From contig JACQUR010000121.1 in NCBI GenBank assembly GCA_016210245.1, forward strand, positions 1 through 16,747: 16,747 bases of DNA, given 5' to 3'. Position numbers and translations under genes: made by a program. Shown piece after piece: positions 1 to 5,347 of this stretch; positions within the stretch are counted from its first letter, which is position 1; each line of letters opens with the position of its first letter. Below the pieces are notes generated by a model, which was not told the origin of the DNA, did no database searches, and saw only the letters and a program-made list of their open reading frames with translations. Origin of the DNA: Chloroflexota bacterium. Its GTDB lineage: Bacteria > Chloroflexota > UBA6077 > JACQUR01.

Positions 1-204
1 AGGCTCAGGATGAGCGGACCGCGCTCCCGCTTTGGACGACGAGGTGATCCATCCCGGCGGTCGAGCCTGCTCACGTCCCGCTCATCCTTCGATAGGCTCA
101 GGATGAGCGGACCGCGCTCCCGCTTTGGACGACGAGGTGATCCATCCCGGCGGTCGAGCCTGCTCACGTCCCGCTCATCCTGAGCCTGTCGAAGGATGAG
201 CGGG
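1..204. repeat. Tandem 93-bp repeat plus palindromic unit
   Basis: An 88-base segment at 1-88 is repeated identically at 94-181, giving a 93-base period. Each copy ends in the half-site GCTCATCCT, and the second copy runs into a full hairpin: CCCGCTCATCCT at 170-181, an 11-base loop GAGCCTGTCGA, and the exact complement at 193-204. The loop is the reverse complement of the loop in the hairpins at 637-699 and 724-768, so this is the same dispersed palindromic repeat family in the other orientation. No gene is supported in this stretch. Confidence 0.85.
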
Positions 205-247
205 GCGTGGGCAGGCTCGACCGCCGACCTACAGCGGGTGCCGAAGC

Positions 248-571
248 ATGAGCTTCCACGTATACATCCTTCGCTGCGCCGACGGCTCCTACTATGTAGG
301 GCATACCGACAACCTGGAGCAGCGGCTGGCTGCTCACCAGAGCGGGGCCATTCCCGGCTACACGTCGTCCCGCTTGCCCGTTGCACTGGTGTGGGCGGAC
401 GAGTTCCCGTCAAGAGATGACGCGTTCCAGCGCGAGCGCCAGGTCAAGGGGTGGTCACGGGCCAAGAAAGAGGCACTGATTGATGGCGACTGGGCTCGCT
501 TGCAGGAACTGTCGCACGCTCACGGGCCTGCCTGCCGAGCACGCTCCGCCGCTGCCAAAGGCTTGCCGTGA
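248..571 (+). CDS. GIY-YIG domain nuclease, small stand-alone type
   Basis: The 107-aa product is a stand-alone GIY-YIG domain of the small YhbQ/UPF0213-like kind. The family uses a single divalent metal to cut DNA. Visible motifs are the VYIL strand at residues 5-8 and the YYVG strand at 15-18 (the GIY and YIG halves), R26 in the first helix, and E63 in the AFQRERQVKGW segment, which is the expected metal-binding glutamate. The last 20 or so residues are rich in alanine and arginine and look like a poorly conserved tail. The start ATG has only a weak SD but is the one that gives a complete domain. The gene lies between two repeat-rich stretches with no operon partner. Its substrate cannot be told from sequence; small proteins of this type are common and mostly uncharacterised. 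Confidence 0.85.
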   Translation: MSFHVYILRCADGSYYVGHTDNLEQRLAAHQSGAIPGYTSSRLPVALVWADEFPSRDDAFQRERQVKGWSRAKKEALIDGDWARLQELSHAHGPACRARSAAAKGLP

Positions 572-1012
572 GCCAGGGGGCTGGTGCGTGAGGACCGCTT
601 GTGGTGCCTCGCCCATGGTGCTCCTGCCCGTGGTACCCCCGCATGGTGCCCCCGCTCATGGTTCGACAGGCTCACCATGAGCGGGGGCACCATGCGGGGC
701 GTGGAGTGGCAGCCCCGGCCGCACCCCGCCCGCTCATCCTTCGACAGGCTCAGGATGAGCGGGCGGGGTGCTACATCAGGCTCAGGATGAGCGGGCGGGG
801 TGCTACATCAGGCTCAGGATGAGCACGCCTCCGCTCATGGTGAGCTTGTCAAACCATAGGCTCTGGAACCAGAGGCTCAGGATGAGCGGGCGAGGTGCTA
901 CATCATCATCAGCCGCGCGAGAGGGCGATTGGGGGATTGGGTGGCTGCGAGCCACCTTTGACGACGGGCGACGAGAAGAGCATGAGAAGAAACCCAGCAT
1001 GCAGCAGGTGTC
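572..1012. repeat. Field of palindromic and 32-bp tandem repeats
   Basis: This 440-base gap holds no convincing gene. It contains a perfect 26-bp inverted repeat (637-662 with 674-699) and a perfect 17-bp inverted repeat (724-740 with 752-768). Both enclose the identical 11-base loop TCGACAGGCTC. A 32-base unit beginning GCTCAGGATGAGCGGG then repeats at 748 and 780, with a partial third copy at 812 and a degenerate one near 871. The stems differ in the bases next to the loop (CATGG versus CATCC) but stay complementary, which shows selection or copying of the hairpin as a unit. Open frames here are by-products of the repeats. Confidence 0.85.
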
Positions 1013-2311
1013 ATGACCGAGCAGGAGAAAGGCCACGAAACGGAAGACGAGCGCCGCTGGCGGTTCGTCTGGCGCGACGACGAATACATCATCGAGGAGC
1101 CATCCGAAGAAGAGGGGAAGTTGGTAGCGCCAATGCTCGCATCTGAGGGACCTGAGAGGCACTGGACGCAAGCCCTGCTGGACTACCTCTCCCCCCGCCA
1201 GGCGGAGATGGTGCGCGCTCTGGGCGAGCTGGTGGAGCACGAGTCGCCCAGCCTGGACAAGGGACTGCTGGACGCGCTGGCGGCGGCGCTCTGCGCTCGC
1301 CTGGAGGCCGTGGGCGCGGAGGCACATCGACTGGCCAATCCGGGCGGAGGCGACCACGTGCAGGCGGTGGTCCGACCGGCCGACCCCGCGGCGGCCGCCA
1401 CCCCCCCGGCCCTGGTGTTGTGCCACTTCGACACCGTCTGGCCCGCCGGCACGCTGCGGGAGAAGCCCTTCCAGGTGGAGGACGGCCGGGCCCGGGGGCC
1501 GGGCGTCTTCGACATGAAGGCCGGCCTGGTGCTGCTGCTGTTCGCCCTGGCCGCCATCCGCGACCTGCGGCTGGCTCTGCCCAGGCCGGTGGTGGCGCTG
1601 TGTACCTCGGACGAGGAGATTGGCAGCCCCACCTCGCGCGCGCTGATCGAGGCCGCGGCGGGCGCGGCCGCCTACGCATTGGTGCTGGAGTCGCCCCTTG
1701 CCGGGGGCGTGCTGAAGACCGCGCGCAAAGGGGTGGGGCACTTCGTGCTGGAGGTCCACGGCCGCGCCGCCCACGCCGGCCTGGAGCCCGAGAAGGGCAT
1801 CAGCGCCGTCACCGAGCTGGCCCACCAGGTGCTGCGCCTCCAGGAGCTGAGCGACCCGAGCCGCGGCACCACCGTCAACGTGGGCGTGGTCCGGGGCGGG
1901 AGCCGCGCCAACGTGGTCGCCGCCCGGGCCGAGGCCGAGATCGACGTGCGGGTCACTACCCTGGCCGAGGCCGAGTGGGTGGCGCGCATCATCCGCGGCC
2001 TGGAGCCGCGCCTGAGCGGCGCCCGGCTGGAGGTGCGCGGCGGGCTGAATCGCCCGCCCATGGAGCGCACCGAAGCCGTGGCGGCACTCTTCCAGCGCGC
2101 TCAATCCATCGGCCGGAGCCTGGGCCTGGAGCTGGCGGAGGGCTCCGCTGGCGGGGCCAGCGACGGCAACTTCACCGCTGCCCTGGGCCTGCCCACCCTG
2201 GACGGCCTGGGAGCGCTGGGCGACGGCGCCCACGCCGACCACGAGCACGTCCTGGTGGACTCGCTGCCCTCCCGGGCGGCGCTGCTGGCGGCCTTGCTGC
2301 TCCGGCTGTAG
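1013..2311 (+). CDS. M20-family zinc metallopeptidase, carboxypeptidase G2-like
   Basis: The product (432 aa) is a cytoplasmic-looking M20 peptidase of the glutamate carboxypeptidase/ArgE/DapE superfamily, which hydrolyses amide bonds using two zinc ions. The expected residues are in order: H138 and D140 in CHFDTVW, the bridging D167 in GVFDMKAG, catalytic E201 and ligand E202 in SDEEIGS, E226 in LVLESP, and H407 near the C-terminus in DGAHADHEH. The dimerisation (lid) domain lies between about 235 and 345. The family normally starts near residue 60 (LSPRQAEMVRALGEL). Here an acidic, tryptophan-rich 58-residue leader precedes it. An internal ATG at 1133 would remove 40 residues of this; neither start has a strong SD. 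No signal peptide is seen. Substrate is unknown. Confidence 0.9.
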   Translation: MTEQEKGHETEDERRWRFVWRDDEYIIEEPSEEEGKLVAPMLASEGPERHWTQALLDYLSPRQAEMVRALGELVEHESPSLDKGLLDALAAALCARLEAVGAEAHRLANPGGGDHVQAVVRPADPAAAATPPALVLCHFDTVWPAGTLREKPFQVEDGRARGPGVFDMKAGLVLLLFALAAIRDLRLALPRPVVALCTSDEEIGSPTSRALIEAAAGAAAYALVLESPLAGGVLKTARKGVGHFVLEVHGRAAHAGLEPEKGISAVTELAHQVLRLQELSDPSRGTTVNVGVVRGGSRANVVAARAEAEIDVRVTTLAEAEWVARIIRGLEPRLSGARLEVRGGLNRPPMERTEAVAALFQRAQSIGRSLGLELAEGSAGGASDGNFTAALGLPTLDGLGALGDGAHADHEHVLVDSLPSRAALLAALLLRL

Positions 2312-2336
2312 TGGTCCGTCGCGCATCATTCGAGTG

Positions 2337-2437
2337 AGGGTGGTATCCGAGCCGCGACCGTGAGGGAGCGCGGACCCGGGGTCCGCTCATCCTGAGCCCG
2401 TCGAAGGACCTCACGGTCGCGGCTCGGATACCACCCT
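2337..2437. repeat. Perfect 29-bp inverted repeat enclosing a half repeat
   Basis: Positions 2337-2365 are exactly complementary to 2409-2437, with 43 bases between. The spacer carries GCTCATCCTGAGCCCGTCGA, a partial copy of the dispersed repeat seen at 170-204. It lies between the peptidase gene and the left attachment site. It could stop transcription from both sides, but there is no clear T-run. It may equally be a composite repeat produced by insertion of one palindrome into another. Confidence 0.85.
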
Positions 2438-2475
2438 ACGAATCAGGAGTCACAGGGCCCCCTGGACTCGAGCGC

Positions 2476-2503
2476 GCCTACTTCTTGAAGAAGTCCGCGT
2501 TCT
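2476..2503. repeat. attL: attL, 28-bp attachment-site copy
   Basis: This is identical to 13645-13672. It holds the last codons of the ferredoxin gene without the rest of the gene, so the left side is the chromosome that once lay downstream of the ferredoxin. Its centre (2481-2493) is the palindrome CTTCTTGAAGAAG, which could provide inverted core sites for the integrase. Confidence 0.92.
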
Positions 2504-2582
2504 CTGGATAGCGTCCGTAGGCGTCCGCAAACGTCTAAATACAGCACCAAACCGCCCTGCTTCGTCCACCCAAGTCCGCTCC

Positions 2583-2625
2583 TGACAGCCAAAGTCTGCC
2601 CGTTTGGCTGTCAGTTTGGCTGTCA
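2583..2625. promoter_or_regulatory. Left integrase arm-type sites (TTTGGCTGTCA)
   Basis: TTTGGCTGTCA occurs at 2603-2613 and 2615-2625 in direct tandem with a 12-base period, and once inverted at 2583-2593. The same tandem pair is found at 13546-13568 beside the other attachment site. Repeats that occur only near both ends of an element with a tyrosine integrase fit the arm-type binding sites of this enzyme family. That role is inferred from position. Confidence 0.7.
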
Positions 2626-2654
2626 AAACGTTGCGCTGGCGAAGGCTGGAACGT

Positions 2655-2698
2655 TGCAAAGAGAAAGGGGCGGGCGGCTCGCAGGGCTGCCCGCCCCT
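2655..2698 (-). terminator. Intrinsic terminator of the small-gene cluster
   Basis: A 13-bp stem with one mismatch (2666-2678 with 2686-2698) closes a 7-base loop. Read on the minus strand it is followed by TTTCTCTTT. It sits just downstream of the stop codon of the last leftward gene (2708), in the correct orientation to end that transcript before the arm sites and attL. Confidence 0.75.
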
Positions 2699-2707
2699 CT
2701 CGGCGTC

Positions 2708-2896
2708 CTACTGCTCATGCGCGGCGCACATCGGGCAGCGCGGGCCATCGCTGGTCGGCACGTAGCTGGTCAGCGCCGCCCACTGGTCGCAGCCCGAGCA
2801 GAGGAACAACGCGCTCGCCAGCGCGGTCGGCCGGTAGCGAGTGGTAGTGGTCTTGGGCGCCAGGGTGCGCCGGGGTAGTCGTCGGGTGGTGGTCAT
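2708..2896 (-). CDS. Small zinc-ribbon protein, unknown function
   Basis: A 62-aa protein with two CxxC knuckles, C33/C36 (CSGC) and C54/C57 (CPMC), 18 residues apart as in zinc ribbons. The first 30 residues are basic and threonine-rich. The ATG is preceded by AGGAGAAGGAGACC, a strong SD, which supports a real gene despite the short length. It is last in the leftward cluster and directly followed by the terminator. The gene two upstream of the SWIM protein (3723-3989) also encodes a small zinc ribbon, suggesting a set of small nucleic-acid or protein-binding factors. I do not recognise a named family. Confidence 0.75.
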   Translation of the reverse strand: MTTTRRLPRRTLAPKTTTTRYRPTALASALFLCSGCDQWAALTSYVPTSDGPRCPMCAAHEQ

Positions 2897-2974
2897 GGTC
2901 TCCTTCTCCTGCTGCTGTAAGCTCTGCGGCCCGGTGGGGATCAGAACGCTGCCGCTCTGGTCGCCACCGGGCGG

Positions 2975-3002
2975 CCCCGGCCGGAGGGCCCTCCGGCCGG
3001 GG
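2975..3002. repeat. Perfect 28-bp palindrome between two operon genes
   Basis: CCCCGGCCGGAGGG at 2975-2988 is followed immediately by its exact complement at 2989-3002, with no loop. It lies in the 114-base gap after the OB-like gene (stop at 3011) and before the zinc-ribbon gene. There is no T-run, so it may act as an RNA stem that sets relative expression or protects the upstream mRNA, or as a protein-binding site. Confidence 0.8.
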
Positions 3003-3010
3003 AGTAGCCC

Positions 3011-3367
3011 CTACTCCGCGTCCAACACCCAGCGCTCCCACGAGCGGGCTACGGTCACCACGTCGCCCGACTTCGCGGCCTCGCGCCCAGCCAGGAAGGT
3101 GGCGGCCGCCGCGAGCAGGGCCAGCCGGCGGGCGGGCTGCTCCGGGTCTCCCGCCGGAGGCTCGGCCTCGGTGGGGTCCACCAGCGCCAGCGCCCGTATC
3201 TGGCCGCCGTCGACCTCCACCCGTACCTGCTGGCCGCGCTCCGGCCGGGGCACCGCGTGGGAGGGGCTGAAGTGTAGCCAGCGGCCGGCCACTTTCAGCC
3301 CGGCCCGATTGACTACCTCTACCATGCCCGCCAGCGTCTCGCTCTTGCCGTTGCCGTTCGTCGCCAT
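3011..3367 (-). CDS. Hypothetical protein, possible OB-fold
   Basis: A 118-aa protein I cannot assign to a named family. Residues about 15-65 alternate hydrophobic strands in a pattern like a small OB-fold (WLHFSP at 30-35, QVRVEVDGG, IRALALVD). A linker rich in proline, glutamate and alanine comes next, then an amphipathic C-terminal part (AAAATFLAGREAAKSGDVV... ERWVLDAE). The ATG at 3367 has GAGGAG about 9 bases upstream. It lies 45 bases after a SWIM zinc-finger gene whose C-terminus resembles an SSB tip, so an ssDNA-binding role is possible but only inferred. The context is DNA replication and control functions of a mobile element. Confidence 0.7.
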   Translation of the reverse strand: MATNGNGKSETLAGMVEVVNRAGLKVAGRWLHFSPSHAVPRPERGQQVRVEVDGGQIRALALVDPTEAEPPAGDPEQPARRLALLAAAATFLAGREAAKSGDVVTVARSWERWVLDAE

Positions 3368-3412
3368 CGCTCTTGCTCCTCTCGAAAGGAATGCCCCGAC
3401 CGGGGGCTGTGG

Positions 3413-3712
3413 TCAGAACGGAAGATCGTCGGTCTGCTCGCGGTTGTCATCCAGCACGCGAGCCAGAACCTGGACCAGTGTGGCGTGCTTGCAGGCGAAG
3501 CGCGCGTACTGCCCGGCCTTGCACGTGCAGCGCGCGCCGCCATCCGCGTCCAGGAGGACGGTGTAGCGTCCCTGGCCGCTGCTGCTGGTCGTCTCCCACT
3601 CGGTGCTGCTCAGGCGGCGCGCCTTGATGCCTTGCGCGACGGCGCGCAGCAGCGCCGCCGCGTCCAGAATGCTGGTCGCCTGGGTATCGGTCGGCATCGT
3701 CGTGATAGCCAT
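3413..3712 (-). CDS. SWIM zinc-finger protein with SSB-like C-terminal tip
   Basis: The 99-aa protein has a SWIM-type zinc finger, CxCx(9)CxH, with C62, C64, C74 and H76, preceded by strands typical of these domains (GRYTVLLD, 48-55). SWIM fingers bind DNA or proteins and occur in recombination proteins and helicases. The chain ends TDDLPF, close to the acidic DDDIPF tip with which bacterial single-strand-binding protein recruits repair and replication enzymes. The ATG follows AGGAGA about 6-8 bases upstream. The neighbours are a zinc-ribbon protein upstream (stop at 3723) and the OB-like protein downstream. A role on ssDNA during replication or integration of the element is inferred. Confidence 0.8.
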   Translation of the reverse strand: MAITTMPTDTQATSILDAAALLRAVAQGIKARRLSSTEWETTSSSGQGRYTVLLDADGGARCTCKAGQYARFACKHATLVQVLARVLDDNREQTDDLPF

Positions 3713-3722
3713 CGCACGTCTC

Positions 3723-3989
3723 CTATCGGAAGGACTCGGGCCGGTCGCCGCGCTCGCGGGCCATGCAGTGGGGGCAGAGAGGCGTGTACTCCGGCCCGAG
3801 CGCGAAGGACTCGGCCTGCGTCCAGCAGTGGCAGCGTGAGCACAGCAGGAAGTGGCGTGTGCCCGTCAGGCGCTCGTACTCGGCCAGCGCCGCCAGGTAG
3901 CCGCGCCAGGCGTCGATCGCCTGCTCGCACGCCGCGACGATCTGCCGCTGTCGTAGCGCCTTGGGGGTGGTCGTGGTACCTTTGGTCAC
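3723..3989 (-). CDS. Small zinc-ribbon protein with helical N-terminus
   Basis: An 88-aa protein with a helical first half (residues about 10-42) and a zinc ribbon formed by C50/C53 and C72/C75; an extra cysteine is at 55. The GTG start at 3989 was chosen because AGAGGAG lies 8-9 bases upstream; longer versions of the frame add only a glycine- and arginine-rich stretch. It ends 10 bases before the SWIM gene starts, so the two are probably cotranscribed. No family name is recognised. DNA- or RNA-binding is a reasonable guess from the ribbon alone. Confidence 0.75.
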   Translation of the reverse strand: MTKGTTTTPKALRQRQIVAACEQAIDAWRGYLAALAEYERLTGTRHFLLCSRCHCWTQAESFALGPEYTPLCPHCMARERGDRPESFR

Positions 3990-4045
3990 GGCAGTTGCTC
4001 CTCTGGGAGAACGGGGGCGGGTAGGACACCCGCCCCCTCCTCGCG

Positions 4046-4312
4046 CTACGCGGGCAGGTCCTGCCACTCGGCCGGCAGGTCGTCTTCCGTCTCGGAGGTG
4101 CGGAAGATGCGGCCGATGTGCGCCCAGGACGGCTCGCGCCGCAACTCGCTCAGCACGTCCTCGCGCCGCTCGCGCAGCTCGTCATCCTGGCCCTTGCGGT
4201 GCTCGGCGGCCCGGACGTGGTCGCAGCGCCGCACGCAGCGGACACAGGCGGGGATGCCCCAGGGGTCGAACCGGACCTCGACATGGCCCCGGGGGGCGCG
4301 GGGATCGGTCAC
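4046..4312 (-). CDS. Cysteine-rich small protein, start uncertain
   Basis: The 88-aa product from GTG 4312 has a cysteine cluster C23, C26, C30 with H32 that may hold zinc, followed by a charged helix (38-60) and an acidic tail. It is the first gene after the strong leftward promoter at 4449-4478. The start is doubtful. The GTG has no SD, while a perfect AAGGAGG sits at 4402-4396 with no ATG, GTG or TTG in range. Between the two, the same frame stays open and reads like protein (EARAAIADGEALSAFRTG, then RAYI). Either a rare start codon is used, or the true start has been lost or mis-sequenced in the C-run at about 4381-4394. The frame is closed upstream by a TAG near 4468. Confidence 0.6.
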   Translation of the reverse strand: MTDPRAPRGHVEVRFDPWGIPACVRCVRRCDHVRAAEHRKGQDDELRERREDVLSELRREPSWAHIGRIFRTSETEDDLPAEWQDLPA

Positions 4313-4448
4313 GATGTAGGCACGCGGGCCGGTGCGGAACGCGCTCAGCGCCTCGCCATCAGCGATGGCGGCCCGGGCCTCGGGGGTGGGGGGTGCCTCC
4401 TTACTCTCGCCGGATAGTGGAAGGCTCTGCCTTGCCTTCGCTACACTA

Positions 4449-4478
4449 ACTATACAGCAACGCTACAAGCCTTGTCAA
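4449..4478 (-). promoter_or_regulatory. Sigma-70-type promoter of the leftward cluster
   Basis: On the minus strand the consensus -35 TTGACA (4478-4473) is followed after 18 bases by TATAGT (4454-4449). It is the best promoter-like sequence seen in the window, and the surrounding DNA is much richer in A and T than the genes. It drives transcription toward the cysteine-rich gene and the four genes after it. Confidence 0.75.
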
Positions 4479-4502
4479 GTACCAGTAGCGCTGATGTATC
4501 AT
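4472..4502 (+). promoter_or_regulatory. Divergent promoter of the XRE gene
   Basis: TTGTCA (4472-4477) and TATCAT (4497-4502) are separated by 19 bases, a little longer than ideal. The -35 overlaps the -35 of the leftward promoter, so RNA polymerase could not easily occupy both. Weaker than its partner, as expected for a repressor gene. Confidence 0.5.
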
Positions 4503-4531
4503 TGGAGTAGCGTAGTAGCAGGAGGTGCCCC

Positions 4532-4735
4532 GTGTCGCCAAGGCTGGCCAGGTTGCGGCAGGTCCGGGAGTCGCAGTTCCTAACTCAACAGGAACTGGCC
4601 GCGCGGTCCGGAGTCTCACGGGTGACGATTGCCCGCCTCGAAAGCGGCGAGGTGGACGCGCGCTTCAGCACGATCAAGAAGCTGGCTGAGGCGCTTGGCG
4701 TGCTGCCTCAGGACCTGCTGGCGCCGCAGGGCTGA
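4532..4735 (+). CDS. XRE-family HTH transcriptional regulator
   Basis: A 67-aa protein that is almost only a lambda-repressor-type HTH_3 domain. The recognition region is TQQELAARSGVSRVTIARLE (residues 18-37), followed by the usual STIKKLAEALGV helix. There is no protease or ligand domain, as in small Cro-like or SinR-like regulators. The GTG start is set by AGGAGGTG at 4520-4527, four bases upstream. It is divergent from the leftward gene cluster and sits beside four symmetric CGCTAC hexamers, so repression of that cluster and of itself is likely. It probably sets the quiescent versus active state of the element. Confidence 0.9.
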   Translation: MSPRLARLRQVRESQFLTQQELAARSGVSRVTIARLESGEVDARFSTIKKLAEALGVLPQDLLAPQG

Positions 4736-4867
4736 GGACACGAAACGGGCGACCTCCTGCGAGGCCGCCCGGGCAGAGCCTTCCGCCCCGGCGAGAAGCG
4801 GAGGCATTGCTATGGTACCACACCCGGCGGGGGTACCCCCATTGGGGCACCCAGGCAACGGTTCGGG

Positions 4868-4898
4868 CCGCCAGTCCCTGCCGGACACTGGCGGGTTT
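4868..4898 (+). terminator. Possible terminator after the XRE gene
   Basis: CCGCCAGT (4868-4875) pairs exactly with ACTGGCGG (4887-4894) across an 11-base loop and is followed by GTTT. The T-run is short. The rest of 4736-4987 holds no gene I can support; a GGGGGTACCCCC palindrome at 4829-4840 is the only other structure noted. Confidence 0.35.
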
Positions 4899-4987
4899 CC
4901 CGGGGGGTGCAGGCTGCGGCGCACTGTTAGCCCGGCTGACACTGGGCAATGGCAGGGCGGCGGTGTTCCTGCAAGGCACGTCGACCC

Positions 4988-5016
4988 TTGAGAACCCTGC
5001 TAGATCGGAGTAGACT
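4988..5016 (+). promoter_or_regulatory. Promoter upstream of a membrane microprotein
   Basis: TTGAGA (4988-4993) and TAGACT (5011-5016) are separated by exactly 17 bases, matching sigma-70-type consensus at 5 of 6 and 4 of 6 positions. It points toward the 39-aa membrane ORF at 5108, leaving a leader of about 85 bases. Confidence 0.5.
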
Positions 5017-5107
5017 GCACCTCACAGGAGCGCCGTGCATCCCGGCCCGGCAAGAGGTGGCTCATCGGCACGGATCGGCGGGTACGTGGCGAGACAGGGG
5101 GTGGGCA

Positions 5108-5227
5108 ATGCGTCGCCAGCTTGGGTCGCTCGTCGTCGCGGTGTTCTTTCTTTCCTTTCTGGTCGTTCTACCGCTACTGCTCAATACCCTTCCGTTCTGC
5201 CCGCCTACCCGCCGCCGCAAGACCTAG
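5108..5227 (+). CDS. Membrane microprotein, 39 aa
   Basis: A short ORF with one clear membrane segment: MRRQLGSLVVAVFFLSFLVV, then LPLLLNTLPF, ending in a basic PPTRRRKT tail. The positive N-terminus followed by about 22 hydrophobic residues fits a single-span membrane protein. The ATG is preceded by GGGGGTGG, a moderate SD, and a plausible promoter lies at 4988-5016. It could instead be a toxin-like peptide or chance. Position beside the lipoprotein gene and a second microprotein (6630-6719) suggests a membrane-directed island. Not recognised as a known family. Confidence 0.45.
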   Translation: MRRQLGSLVVAVFFLSFLVVLPLLLNTLPFCPPTRRRKT

Positions 5228-5347
5228 ACCGGAGCCAACAACATACCGCTACGTGCGGTTCTTGAGACAGCTAGCGCGCAGCTATGGACGAGTTGGGCGG
5301 CGACTGCGACGCGCAGATAGCCCAGGGAGCAAGCCGGTGTCCAGCCT

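Larger units (their letters stand above)
4439..4512. promoter_or_regulatory. Four-site symmetric operator (CGCTAC/GTAGCG)
   Basis: The hexamer CGCTAC occurs at 4439-4444 and 4461-4466, and its complement GTAGCG at 4485-4490 and 4507-4512. The spacings are 22, 24 and 22 bases, and all four sites are exactly symmetric about 4475.5, the middle of the divergent promoter pair. Sites about two helical turns apart place repressor dimers on one face of the DNA. The XRE-family gene starting at 4532 is the obvious candidate to bind here and to control both directions. Confidence 0.7.

Noticed and set aside
748..900. Regular repeats that could suggest a CRISPR array
   Set aside because: The 32-base units are directly adjacent with no unique spacers, and no cas genes are present.
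803..2329. A 508-codon minus-strand ORF opposite the M20 peptidase
   Set aside because: It is a shadow frame of a gene with all catalytic residues and starts in palindromic repeats.
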